Source of the DNA: Virgibacillus phasianinus
GTDB lineage: Bacteria; Bacillota; Bacilli; Bacillales; Amphibacillaceae
Length of the DNA: 64,000 bases
NCBI RefSeq assembly: GCF_002216775.1
Contig: NZ_CP022315.1
Span: 3,410,001 to 3,474,000, forward strand
Direction: 5' to 3'
In this document: one piece after another, positions 54,586 to 62,813 of the stretch
Numbering within the stretch: the first letter of the stretch is position 1
How the letters are laid out: each line of letters starts with the position of its first letter
Program-made: the position numbers and the translations under genes
The notes under the pieces: model-generated
Database searches by the model: none
The model's input: the letters and a program-made list of their open reading frames with translations, nothing else
What the model was told of the DNA's origin: nothing

Positions 54586-55833
54586 TTAAACCTTTCGCCA
54601 AATAAGGGAACCATTTTGACCGCCAAAACCAAAAGAGTTCGTCAATACAGAAGTGACTTCTTGTTTTTTTGACCTCTCCCGAACCAAATTCGGTGGAGCG
54701 TCAGAATCGGGTTGATCACAATTAAGTGTCGGCGGTAAAATACCTGACTTCATCGATAACAAACAGGATATGCTTTCGATTGCTCCAGCGGTGCCAAGTA
54801 AATGTCCAATTGCACCTTTAATCGAATTAACAGGTATTGCTGCTAAATCATCCCCAAAAACACGTTGAAGTGACTTGGACTCAGCTGTATCACCAGCGGG
54901 AGTTGCTGTTGCATGGGCATTTACATAATCGATGTTATGTGCTTGTAAACCAGCTGTATCAAGTGCACGCTCCATGGCAATTACTGCTCCGTCACCGTTT
55001 GGATGTGGTGCTGTTTCATGGTATGCATCATTCGATGTACCGTAGCCCGCAAGTTCACCATATAGTGTAGCTCCACGTGCGACTGCTTTTTCATATGTTT
55101 CAAGAACCAAAAAGGCTGCACCCTCACCTGCAACCATACCCTTCCGATTGGTGTCAAACGGTCTGCTCCACGCAGACTTATCTTCCGGCCCGTCCATCGC
55201 TATTGCACCCGCCGAGCGCAAACCGGCAAGTATTACTGGTGAGAAAAGCGATTCCGCACCGCCAGCTAGCATCAGGTCAACTTCACCCCTTTGCAGCATA
55301 TACATCGCCTCTCCAATAGAATTGGCGGATGCTGCACATGCTGTCGTGTATGTCATTGCGGGGCCTTGAAAACCGTATTGCATCGCAAGTGCGGATGCAG
55401 CCGCATTCGGAATTGACTTTGAAAGAAGCCGTGGACTGACCCGCTTTTTGGGATTGTTAACTAGTTGAACTGTACCTTCACCAAGTGTTTGCACACCACC
55501 ATAACCTGTTCCAACGGTAATACCCATACGCCTTAAATCTTCCCCTTCCAGGTTAACCCCGGAATCTTCCATCGCTTCTTGAGCTGCAATAAGACTTAGT
55601 TGTGTAATGCGGTCTGTATTTCTTACCTGCTTCTTTGAAAGATATTGCAGAGGATCTAAATCTTTTAGTTCTGCCGAGACAGGGCTCCATTGAGATAATT
55701 CAGGCTCCTCTGTCTCTTTTATGGCTGATTGTCCATTTACTAAACCATCCCAAAACACCGGTATTCCGACCCCAAAAGGCGTGACAGCGCCAATGCCAGT
55801 TACCACAACACGCTTGGCTTTGGATTTCGTCAT
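54586..55833 (-). CDS. Beta-ketoacyl synthase, KAS II (FabF) type
   Basis: A 415-residue condensing enzyme with the Cys-His-His triad: TTACAASANS (Cys), NAHATATPAGD (His) and KGAIGHLLGTAG (Lys/His). It would elongate acyl chains on acyl carrier protein. The house-keeping fabF normally follows fabH. Here the gene is instead fused by a four-base overlap to an acyl-CoA/acyl-ACP ligase, so this is likely a second, specialised KAS. No acyl carrier protein, ketoreductase or thioesterase gene is seen nearby. Confidence 0.85.
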   Translation of the reverse strand: MTKSKAKRVVVTGIGAVTPFGVGIPVFWDGLVNGQSAIKETEEPELSQWSPVSAELKDLDPLQYLSKKQVRNTDRITQLSLIAAQEAMEDSGVNLEGEDLRRMGITVGTGYGGVQTLGEGTVQLVNNPKKRVSPRLLSKSIPNAAASALAMQYGFQGPAMTYTTACAASANSIGEAMYMLQRGEVDLMLAGGAESLFSPVILAGLRSAGAIAMDGPEDKSAWSRPFDTNRKGMVAGEGAAFLVLETYEKAVARGATLYGELAGYGTSNDAYHETAPHPNGDGAVIAMERALDTAGLQAHNIDYVNAHATATPAGDTAESKSLQRVFGDDLAAIPVNSIKGAIGHLLGTAGAIESISCLLSMKSGILPPTLNCDQPDSDAPPNLVRERSKKQEVTSVLTNSFGFGGQNGSLIWRKV

Positions 55834-57587
55834 GATGATTCTCCTCCTTTCTTTAATGTTTCGTGTTTACCTAAATATTCTTCAGCCCTTTCCCGCAGCC
55901 GAAACTTTTGAACTTTCCCTGTCCCACTAAGCGGCCAGTCTTCTTCGTGAACAAACCATACGTGCCTAGGCACTTTAAATCGTGCTAAATGTTCACCGCA
56001 CCATCTGACAATATCGCGTCTTTCACATGTCGCACCTTGATTGAGCTCAATAAAAGCGCCGCCCATTTCACCTGCCAGAGCATCCTTTACACCGACTACA
56101 TACACTTGGTTAACAGCCGGGTGAAGCGAAATAACCTCTTCCACTTCTTTGGGTGCAACATTCTCTCCAAATGTCTTATATAAATCTTTACTTCGCCCAA
56201 GAAACTCCAGGTAGCCATTTTCATCAATTCTTCCCAAATCACCTGTATGGAACCAGCCATCTTTATCAATATCTGCTGCATTCTCTTCAGGTTTATTGTA
56301 ATAACCATTAGTAACAAAATTCCCACGAACAATAAATTCACCAACGGAGCCTTGTGTAAGTCGCTCTTTCGTATATGGATCAATCACATCGTATTGGATA
56401 TTTTTCCCGCCATATTCTTCTTCACCACTGCTTCCACCTGGTTTTACGCGGCCGACACGGGTTGTTACAATTTCAATGGAATCTCCAACCTCTGTATGAA
56501 CAGTCGCTGCCGTGGCTTCTGTTCCACCGTAACCTGTGCAAATTTCAGTTAATCCCAGCTTTTCTACCGCCTTTTTCCAAACTGGTACTGGCGCAGGTGC
56601 CGCAGCGCACATCATGCCAAATAAAGACGAATAGTCATATGTTTCAAGATTGGGCTGCTTTAAAATTGAAATTAACATCGAAGGAACACAAATATAATCT
56701 GTTGCATGCGTTTTTTCTAACAGTTTTAGAACCTCACGTGGACTGGAATCCGTGCAAAGGACGATTGATCCTCCTACAAACGAGGCAGCCATAAACCCCT
56801 CTACATAGGCGAATACATGGTACATCGGTAACGTAGTGAAAATTCGCCTTCCATCTTCAAAAGCACGACTTAACGCTGTACTGTATGAACAGCGAAGCAG
56901 CATGTCATGCGTTAACATAACGCCCTTTGGCATGCCAGTCGTCCCGGATGTATAGATAATATCTGCAATTTCATCAGGATAACAGCTTTGAGCAAAACGC
57001 AAGTCAAATGCTTCATCTGAAACAGATGAAGCACGAGCAATAAAGTCATTCCATTCAATGAAAAATTCGTCATTATGCTGCTCCACCGTTGACAGACCGT
57101 TAGGGATCGTAACCACCTTTTGTATTTGACTTTGGAGGCCCTCAGCCTTTTCATCCTTTACTATTATTTGCTTGACATTCCTTTGCAATGGATTACTTTT
57201 AATTTTGTCATGTATGAATAGCCACTGCACATCAGACTGACGGAACATGTATTCAAGTTCATCCTCTTGCAGCATGGTATTAATGGGAATACAGACAGCA
57301 CCAATTAACGAAATACCTATCTTCAGCGCTACAAACTCTGGTTTGTTGTCCATTATAAGGGCAACATGGTCACGTCTCCGTATTCCTAGTGCAAGCATTG
57401 CCTTGGCTGCATTCACACTGTCCCGCCAGACTTCCTCGTATGTATAATGTGTACTGGAAGTTACTAACAATGGACGGTCAGCGTATTTCTGACATCTTTC
57501 CGCAAAGTGCTCACCTAATGTTTTGCGCTGCCATACAGGGAAATCATTTTCCAAGCTTTCACGTCTTTGCTGGACACTTATAACCAT
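55830..57587 (-). CDS. AMP-forming acyl-CoA synthetase / acyl-ACP ligase
   Basis: A 585-residue adenylate-forming enzyme: P-loop YTSGTTGMPKGVM (about 210-222), YGGTEATAAT, then WFHTGDLGRIDENGYLEFLGRSKDLYK and the C-terminal catalytic Lys in SGTGKVQK. Family knowledge: it activates a carboxylic acid with ATP and loads it onto CoA or a carrier. Start ATG 57587 is set by GGAGGTG six bases upstream. Its stop overlaps the start of the KAS II gene by four bases, so it may supply that enzyme's primer. The acid is unknown; a medium- or long-chain fatty acid is likely. Confidence 0.85.
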   Translation of the reverse strand: MVISVQQRRESLENDFPVWQRKTLGEHFAERCQKYADRPLLVTSSTHYTYEEVWRDSVNAAKAMLALGIRRRDHVALIMDNKPEFVALKIGISLIGAVCIPINTMLQEDELEYMFRQSDVQWLFIHDKIKSNPLQRNVKQIIVKDEKAEGLQSQIQKVVTIPNGLSTVEQHNDEFFIEWNDFIARASSVSDEAFDLRFAQSCYPDEIADIIYTSGTTGMPKGVMLTHDMLLRCSYSTALSRAFEDGRRIFTTLPMYHVFAYVEGFMAASFVGGSIVLCTDSSPREVLKLLEKTHATDYICVPSMLISILKQPNLETYDYSSLFGMMCAAAPAPVPVWKKAVEKLGLTEICTGYGGTEATAATVHTEVGDSIEIVTTRVGRVKPGGSSGEEEYGGKNIQYDVIDPYTKERLTQGSVGEFIVRGNFVTNGYYNKPEENAADIDKDGWFHTGDLGRIDENGYLEFLGRSKDLYKTFGENVAPKEVEEVISLHPAVNQVYVVGVKDALAGEMGGAFIELNQGATCERRDIVRWCGEHLARFKVPRHVWFVHEEDWPLSGTGKVQKFRLRERAEEYLGKHETLKKGGESS

Positions 57588-57728
57588 TACAAACACCTCC
57601 GATTAATATTTTATGATAATTATAGAATTACCTAATAGGTATTACTTTAATCTTCTGTTTTTTTAATTTCAAGTATTCTACTCAGTCCTGCATTTGTTAC
57701 CAGAGACTTTCCATCGTGTATTCAAATT

Positions 57729-57775
57729 AAAAAAATTGCTGAAATAAGGGGCGATAAGCCCATTTATTCCAGCAA
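57729..57775 (-). terminator. Terminator after thiT
   Basis: TTGCTGAAATAAGGGGC (57736-57752) pairs with GCCCATTTATTCCAGCAA (57758-57775) with small mismatches. On the minus strand the stem is followed by AATTTTTTT. Confidence 0.8.
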
Positions 57776-57798
57776 CTTCCACTCTATGATTCTTTATA

Positions 57799-58371
57799 TT
57801 ATGCCGCATTTATTAAAGTTCTAGGCTGCTTATGGAACAGAAAGAATACAGCAATTGTACAAATGATAAATGATGGAAACATGTAGGATAGATTATAAAG
57901 TAAAGAATACATCCATACCGATTGCCCTTCAATTGCAGATTTAAAGAAGAATACCCCTGCAAAAAAGTGTGCTAAAAAGCGTAACGCTGACCCTAACAAT
58001 ACCCCAAACATGATGTACGTTAAATATTCCTTTGTATGCCCCTCTTTAACAGCTTTTTGTATCTTATTTGCAAAAATCCCAGCAAAGCCCAAGACAGTGA
58101 AGGCTACACCATAGTCCAAGACTCCTTGAATTGGAGTTAAGATATAGGCTGTACCGATGGCAACCTGCAAGATCCCCCACAAAAATCCGGACAAGAGACC
58201 ACCCTTAATCCCCCATCTAAAAGCTACAATAAAAATAGGAATCATTGCCAGTGAAATCGACCCACCCTGTGCCCATATTTTAAAAGACAGGAATGGAGCA
58301 AGGTCAAGTACAAGTGCCAATGCTGTCAGTATTGATACTTCAATTAAAAATAAAATCTTTTTTGAACGCAA
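57799..58371 (-). CDS. thiT: Thiamine ECF transporter S component ThiT (YuaJ)
   Basis: A 190-residue, six-helix membrane protein of the ThiT family; WAQGGSISLAMIPIFIVAFRWG and GVLDYGVAFTVLG are typical of the thiamine-binding S component. It works with the shared EcfA/EcfA'/EcfT energy module encoded elsewhere. A TPP riboswitch, terminator hairpin and sigma-A promoter precede it, so it is shut off when thiamine pyrophosphate is plentiful. The start is at 58371. Confidence 0.92.
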   Translation of the reverse strand: MRSKKILFLIEVSILTALALVLDLAPFLSFKIWAQGGSISLAMIPIFIVAFRWGIKGGLLSGFLWGILQVAIGTAYILTPIQGVLDYGVAFTVLGFAGIFANKIQKAVKEGHTKEYLTYIMFGVLLGSALRFLAHFFAGVFFFKSAIEGQSVWMYSLLYNLSYMFPSFIICTIAVFFLFHKQPRTLINAA

Positions 58372-58398
58372 ACTAACTACCCCCCAATTTTAGTCAAA

Positions 58399-58452
58399 CA
58401 AAAAAAGCAATGCCTAGGGGAAGTTTCCTGATGGGAATCCTTGCACATTGCT
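58399..58452 (-). terminator. Riboswitch-controlled terminator of thiT
   Basis: AGCAATG (58406-58412) and CATTGCT (58446-58452) form the outer stem with an inner GGGGAAG/CCC part. On the minus strand the stem is followed by a T-run (58399-58406), directly before the thiT start. It is the expression platform of the TPP riboswitch. Confidence 0.8.
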
Positions 58453-58461
58453 TTTATCCAT

Positions 58462-58558
58462 CAAAAAGTCACGATCCCTACGCTAGTATTAACTAACAGG
58501 TTCAAAGGGTAAGAACAAATAAATATGTTCACTCTCAGCCAAATGGCTCCCCCTGCAG
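58462..58558 (-). promoter_or_regulatory. TPP (thi-box) riboswitch
   Basis: On the minus strand the conserved blocks appear in order: GGGGAGCC, GGCTGAGAGTGAA, TACCCTTTGAACCTG and AGTTAATACTAGCGTAGGGA. They form the five-helix thi-box that binds thiamine pyrophosphate. It sits between a sigma-A promoter and a terminator that ends just before thiT. Confidence 0.95.
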
Positions 58559-58585
58559 GCTTTTCTTTACTTTTTTGTTACCTTT

Positions 58586-58614
58586 ATTATAAAGGAAATT
58601 TAATTGATTAACAA
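58586..58614 (-). promoter_or_regulatory. Sigma-A promoter for the riboswitch-thiT transcript
   Basis: On the minus strand TTGTTA (58609-58614) and TATAAT (58586-58591) are separated by 17 bases. The start point would fall just before the thi-box. The promoter touches the stop codon of the peptidase gene upstream. Confidence 0.8.
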
Positions 58615-58616
58615 TA

Positions 58617-60398
58617 CTAAGAAATTGCCAGAAATTCCTCTACATCCTTGATACATAATTTCATAGCATTTTCCCAGAAATCGGGTTTTGTAAAGTCAAC
58701 GTTTAAATGTTTTTCAGCCAATTCTTCAACATTCATCCGTCCTGTATCCCGGAGTAATGCAGCATAGTCATCTTCAAAATTGCCATCAGATTCTAATGCA
58801 TGTGCATACAATCCGAGACTGAATAAATAGCCGAAAGTGTAAGGAAAGTTATAAAATGGCACACCTGTGATATGGAAATGCAGTTTGGATGCCCAGAATT
58901 TTTCATCATAGTCTTCCAGTTCATCGCAATAGGCTTCTTTTTGTGCGTCCACCATCAGTTCATTTAATCGCTCGACAGTAACCATACCCTGTTTTCTTTC
59001 TTCATAAAAACGACTTTCAAACAAAAACCTGGCATGTATGTTCATAAAAAATGATATTCCCCTTTGCACTTTATCCTCGAGCAGTGCTTTTTTCTCATGC
59101 TTGTCTTTTGCTTGTTTCACAGATGCATCTGCCACAATCATTTCCGCAAATGTTGATGCAGTTTCCGCGACATTCATCGCATAACCCTGATTTAATCCAT
59201 GAATATCATTCATCACATGCTGGTGGTATGCATGACCGAGCTCATGTGCTAGAGTTGCTACGTTGGAGGAGGTCCCGGAAAATGTCATGAATATACGGGT
59301 CTGCTCACTGTCCGGAAAGCTGGTACAGAACCCGCCAGTGCGTTTACCTGCACGATCTTCCGCTTCTATCCATCGTTTTTCAAAAGCCATTTGAGCAAAA
59401 TCAGCCATTTTAGGGCTGAATGTCCGAAATTGTTCTACGATAAAATCGGCACCTTCTGAAAACGAATACATCTTAACAGAATCTGAAATTGGTGCGCCTA
59501 TATCATACATGCTCAGCTTTTCACGTCCCAATAATTCAGCCTTCCTTTGCAAAAACTGAACAAATGGCTGCTTGTTTCTTGAGATGGCTTTCCACATCGC
59601 ATCAAGTGTTTCTTGTTTCATGCGGTTGATTGCCAGTGGCTCTTTTAAAACATCTGCCCATTTCCGATGCTTGTACTTTTGCAAACGAAAACCCGCCAAA
59701 TGATTAAGTGTTTGTCCCAATAATTCTGCATTCGCTTTCCATTCTTTATCAATTTGTTCTGCTGCATGTTTGCGTACTGCCCGATTCGGATCACTTAATT
59801 TATTGGAAGCCTGTCCCATTGAATAGGATGTTCGCACCCCATTCACTTCTAATTCCACCCCCATGTTACCAACCACTGTGTCATACATTTGACTCCATCC
59901 CTGATAGCCATCAATCGCTAAATCATTCATCAAGACCTCTTGTTCAACAGGTAATTGGTCCTTTGCTGCCTGTCTGGCTTCATTTAAAACAAATGCCACC
60001 TCATGAAGAATAGGATCTGTTAAAAGATTTTCCCATTTCTTATCGTCAATTTGCATTATTTTTTGATCAAAATTAGTTTTAATTGCATCTGCTTCCGCTT
60101 TTAATTCACTTCTTTTTCCAACCAGCATTCCTGCCTTCGCATCTTTTACGTTCTGTGCACTGAGACAACTAATAAATGCGAAAGCCTCCCCCAGTCTTTT
60201 TGTTGTATATTCTAATTGGTTAACAACGCTGGTCAATATATCAGCATCAATATCATGCGGATTTATTTCCATTACGGATTCTGATAGTCCCCGCAAAGAT
60301 CGCTTGATATCATCTAGGTAAGTGTTAAATTGCCCCGATTCACTTCCGCCTTGAAAAATCGTGTCTAAATCCCATGTAGTTTCATATGTTATTTGCAT
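58617..60398 (-). CDS. pepF: M3-family oligoendopeptidase (PepF-like)
   Basis: A 593-residue zinc metallopeptidase of family M3. The active-site motif HELGHAYHQH (about 381-390) carries HExxH, and the third ligand Glu is in AETASTFAEM. The helical N-terminal half closes over a channel so that only short peptides are cut. It lacks a signal peptide and acts in the cytoplasm. Start ATG at 60398 with GGGGGAGA upstream. It is a lone gene between the amidase and the thiT promoter. Confidence 0.9.
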   Translation of the reverse strand: MQITYETTWDLDTIFQGGSESGQFNTYLDDIKRSLRGLSESVMEINPHDIDADILTSVVNQLEYTTKRLGEAFAFISCLSAQNVKDAKAGMLVGKRSELKAEADAIKTNFDQKIMQIDDKKWENLLTDPILHEVAFVLNEARQAAKDQLPVEQEVLMNDLAIDGYQGWSQMYDTVVGNMGVELEVNGVRTSYSMGQASNKLSDPNRAVRKHAAEQIDKEWKANAELLGQTLNHLAGFRLQKYKHRKWADVLKEPLAINRMKQETLDAMWKAISRNKQPFVQFLQRKAELLGREKLSMYDIGAPISDSVKMYSFSEGADFIVEQFRTFSPKMADFAQMAFEKRWIEAEDRAGKRTGGFCTSFPDSEQTRIFMTFSGTSSNVATLAHELGHAYHQHVMNDIHGLNQGYAMNVAETASTFAEMIVADASVKQAKDKHEKKALLEDKVQRGISFFMNIHARFLFESRFYEERKQGMVTVERLNELMVDAQKEAYCDELEDYDEKFWASKLHFHITGVPFYNFPYTFGYLFSLGLYAHALESDGNFEDDYAALLRDTGRMNVEELAEKHLNVDFTKPDFWENAMKLCIKDVEEFLAIS

Positions 60399-60464
60399 CC
60401 AATCTCCCCCATATTTGTAGTTACTTCTCCATTATATCGATGATTTCGAATATTTACAGTACTT

Positions 60465-61274
60465 TTAACTTAATATTGCCCCAATCTCAGAAGATGCATA
60501 AATATTAACGATTCCATAATCCCGCGTTTTTATTATGTATACATGCGGATATGGATTCCCATAAATCTGATATTGCAACCCGTTAAATTTCGCCGGTTTA
60601 AGGAAACCAACCTCATTCCCTTTAATTGGTTGTTTATTTAGTGGATATACCCGCCATGTATCGGCTGTCGCAGGTAAACGCAGAACCTCCTTACCACTTC
60701 CTGCTCTCTGTTTTGGAGGTGCATAGTCATGACTAGTATACAAACAAAACCCTCTTACAACAGCCTCTGCATACTCTCTCCAATTGGATTGAAGCTGCTG
60801 AATATCATCTTTTGTTGAATCAGCAAATCCGTATTCAATGATTGCTGTTGTTACATTTCCTGTATTTCGATTCATAAAATAATAATCCAGCCTCGGGTTG
60901 GACGGTAATATTCGGGTGAAAACACGTCTTATGTTTTGTCCAGAAGCTTTTAATTCCTTCGCCACTTTTTCTGCCATCCTTTTTCCTCCATATATGGAAT
61001 GAATGATTTCTGCTCCGTCTCCGCCCCCTGCGTTAATGTGATTGGAATGACAAAACGACGCCCCGCTATTTCGAACGATTCTAGTCCTTGCTTCTGGCGA
61101 CAACGTGATATCTGTACTCCTTGTCAATTCAACTGGAATACCCAATTGGTTATACCGCTTAAATTGATACAATGATATTGCAAGACTCATTTCTTTCTCT
61201 TTCCAGAATCGATTTGAGCCCCCGCCAGGATCTCTTCCACCATGACCCGGATCAATAATTAATATTGGTTTCAT
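60465..61274 (-). CDS. N-acetylmuramoyl-L-alanine amidase without signal peptide
   Basis: A 269-residue protein. The Amidase_3 domain (about 1-180) has the zinc ligands in DPGHGG (His 10), the Glu in KEKEMSLA (about 26), HSNHINAG (His about 78) and the catalytic Glu in IIEYGFAD. A C-terminal domain of about 75 residues (TWRVYPLNKQPIKGNEVGFL) probably binds the wall. No signal peptide is present, which fits a mother-cell lysis amidase such as CwlC or a phage-derived endolysin. Start ATG at 61274 with AAGGAGG upstream. Confidence 0.85.
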   Translation of the reverse strand: MKPILIIDPGHGGRDPGGGSNRFWKEKEMSLAISLYQFKRYNQLGIPVELTRSTDITLSPEARTRIVRNSGASFCHSNHINAGGGDGAEIIHSIYGGKRMAEKVAKELKASGQNIRRVFTRILPSNPRLDYYFMNRNTGNVTTAIIEYGFADSTKDDIQQLQSNWREYAEAVVRGFCLYTSHDYAPPKQRAGSGKEVLRLPATADTWRVYPLNKQPIKGNEVGFLKPAKFNGLQYQIYGNPYPHVYIIKTRDYGIVNIYASSEIGAILS

Positions 61275-61357
61275 CCTTCATTCCTCCTTTTACCACGTTC
61301 TATCTTTAAATTCGATAGCTCGTAATAAAAGGTGGCGTTGCCCGGCTCGCCGGCTTG

Positions 61358-61819
61358 TTAATGAAGTGGACGATTATCTGCAACAGCCTGCTTTAATGCC
61401 TGCTGCATGTAGCCCATCCCTGAAAATGTCTCCAGTGGAAACTTCTTTGGCATGTCACAATTAAAACTATCCGCAATAACCTTTTTATATTTTTTACCCG
61501 CCAGAATAATTAGTTCATCATAGCGATCCAGTTGTTTTTCTCTAACCTGTTGTTGTAGACGGTCAATCGTGATAATTTCCGTTGAATTATGTTTTTGCTT
61601 AAACGTCACATCGTAATTTTCATCAACAATATCTGCAGGTAAGAGAAACCCGTGTTTTGCTGATAGAACCACCCACTGATCAGTAAATTGCAACGCATAA
61701 TTACGGCATAACCTGTGAAATGTTCCAATATACGTTTGGCTCGCCTTCGCTGGACCATGGTCTCGTTGCTTATCCCAAATTTTCTTCTTTCCACATGGAA
61801 TAATACTTAATTGTCTCAT
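61358..61819 (-). CDS. DUF6884-like protein with Cys-Gly-Lys motif
   Basis: A 153-residue soluble protein beginning MRQLSIIPCGKKKIWDK and containing VVLSAKHGFLLPADIVDENYDVTF and ELIILAGKKYKKVI. The PCGKKK and SAKHGFL pattern resembles DUF6884 proteins. No function is established; some relatives are found near nucleic-acid modification genes. The frame opens 33 codons earlier, but GAGGTGA seven bases before ATG 61819 sets the start. The first codons of the long frame would not be translated. Confidence 0.65.
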   Translation of the reverse strand: MRQLSIIPCGKKKIWDKQRDHGPAKASQTYIGTFHRLCRNYALQFTDQWVVLSAKHGFLLPADIVDENYDVTFKQKHNSTEIITIDRLQQQVREKQLDRYDELIILAGKKYKKVIADSFNCDMPKKFPLETFSGMGYMQQALKQAVADNRPLH

Positions 61820-61940
61820 GCGTTCATCACCTCTGGGAGTAAATATTTCTTTCATCCAGTTTACCATAATAGTTTTTGCTAGTTGTTTATGAAAATAATT
61901 AGTTGGGTAAACTATCATTATATTAATGCAAAATAGTTAC

Positions 61941-61969
61941 TTGACATCACTGCATAATAATTATATACT
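61941..61969 (+). promoter_or_regulatory. Sigma-A promoter for the YceI gene
   Basis: TTGACA (61941-61946) and TATACT (61964-61969) with a 17-base spacer, about 50 bases before the yceI start. Near-perfect consensus. Confidence 0.75.
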
Positions 61970-62019
61970 AGGTATCGAAAAGTAACCAACATATAAATGA
62001 TTCTTGGAGGTAGTTAATA

Positions 62020-62553
62020 ATGGCAAAAGTAAAATGGAATGTTGACGCAGCACACAGCTCGTTAGAATTCGTTGTTAAGCATATGATGATTTCAAAAGCA
62101 AAAGGTGTTTTTAATGACTTTGAAGCAGAAATCGAAGCAGATCCAGAAAATCTGGAGGATGCTAAAATTGAATTTAACGTAGATATCAGCAGTATTGATA
62201 CGCGTAAAAAAGATCGTGATGATCATTTACGCTCTGCCGACTTTTTCGATGCGGAAAACCACCCAAAAATGACGTTTGTTGCAACAGATATAAAAAAGAA
62301 ATCTGATAACAATTATGATGTGACTGGTGATTTAACAATACGTGGAACAAAAAAACCCGTAACATTTGATATTGACTATGAAGGTACAGGTAAAGATCCA
62401 TGGGGCAATGAAGTAGCTGGTTTCAGTGGATCAACTAAAATCAGCCGGAAAGAATTTGGCTTAACATGGAATGCTGCACTTGAAACCGGTGGCGTTATGG
62501 TTGGTGACGAAGTTAAAATCAACGTTGAAATCGAAGCAGTTAAACAAGCATAA
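62020..62553 (+). CDS. YceI-family lipid-binding protein
   Basis: A 177-residue lipocalin-like protein of the YceI family: AAHSSLEFVVKHMMISKAKGVF, SIDTRKKDRDDHLRSADFFD and SRKEFGLTWNAALETGGVMVGDEV are the family boxes. It lacks a signal peptide, so it is cytoplasmic, as in many Bacillaceae. YceI proteins bind isoprenoid or other amphiphilic molecules and are often induced by stress. A strong promoter and a terminator mark it as a single-gene unit. Confidence 0.92.
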   Translation: MAKVKWNVDAAHSSLEFVVKHMMISKAKGVFNDFEAEIEADPENLEDAKIEFNVDISSIDTRKKDRDDHLRSADFFDAENHPKMTFVATDIKKKSDNNYDVTGDLTIRGTKKPVTFDIDYEGTGKDPWGNEVAGFSGSTKISRKEFGLTWNAALETGGVMVGDEVKINVEIEAVKQA

Positions 62554-62569
62554 TACGCAACTATTCTGA

Positions 62570-62603
62570 AGACCCTACTTTAAATAAGTGGGTCTTTTTT
62601 TAT
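62570..62603 (+). terminator. Terminator after the YceI gene
   Basis: GACCCTACTT and AAGTGGGTC arms followed by seven T. Confidence 0.9.
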
Positions 62604-62662
62604 TCAAATATATTCCAAATTTTGTTTGAATATAGTGAGTTGAGGGGTAATGATTAAGTAGG

Positions 62663-62745
62663 GATAAAGTGAAACTTTATCCGGCGGGGGAATTATTGCC
62701 CGTCAAACAGCGATAATAATATCCAGAATTTAGCACGGAAAACGC
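62663..62745. repeat. Dispersed intergenic repeat, copy B
   Basis: Holds TAAAGTGAAACTTTATCCGG, TTATTGCCCGTCAAAC, GATAATA and ATATCCAGAATT in the same order as the 42154-42242 copy. It lies between the YceI and aconitase genes. Confidence 0.6.
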
Positions 62746-62813
62746 ATGATTTTTTGCATCAGTGAAAAGCTATCATGATGGTAGTTTAAATTTAATCAAG
62801 AGGAGGTAACATT

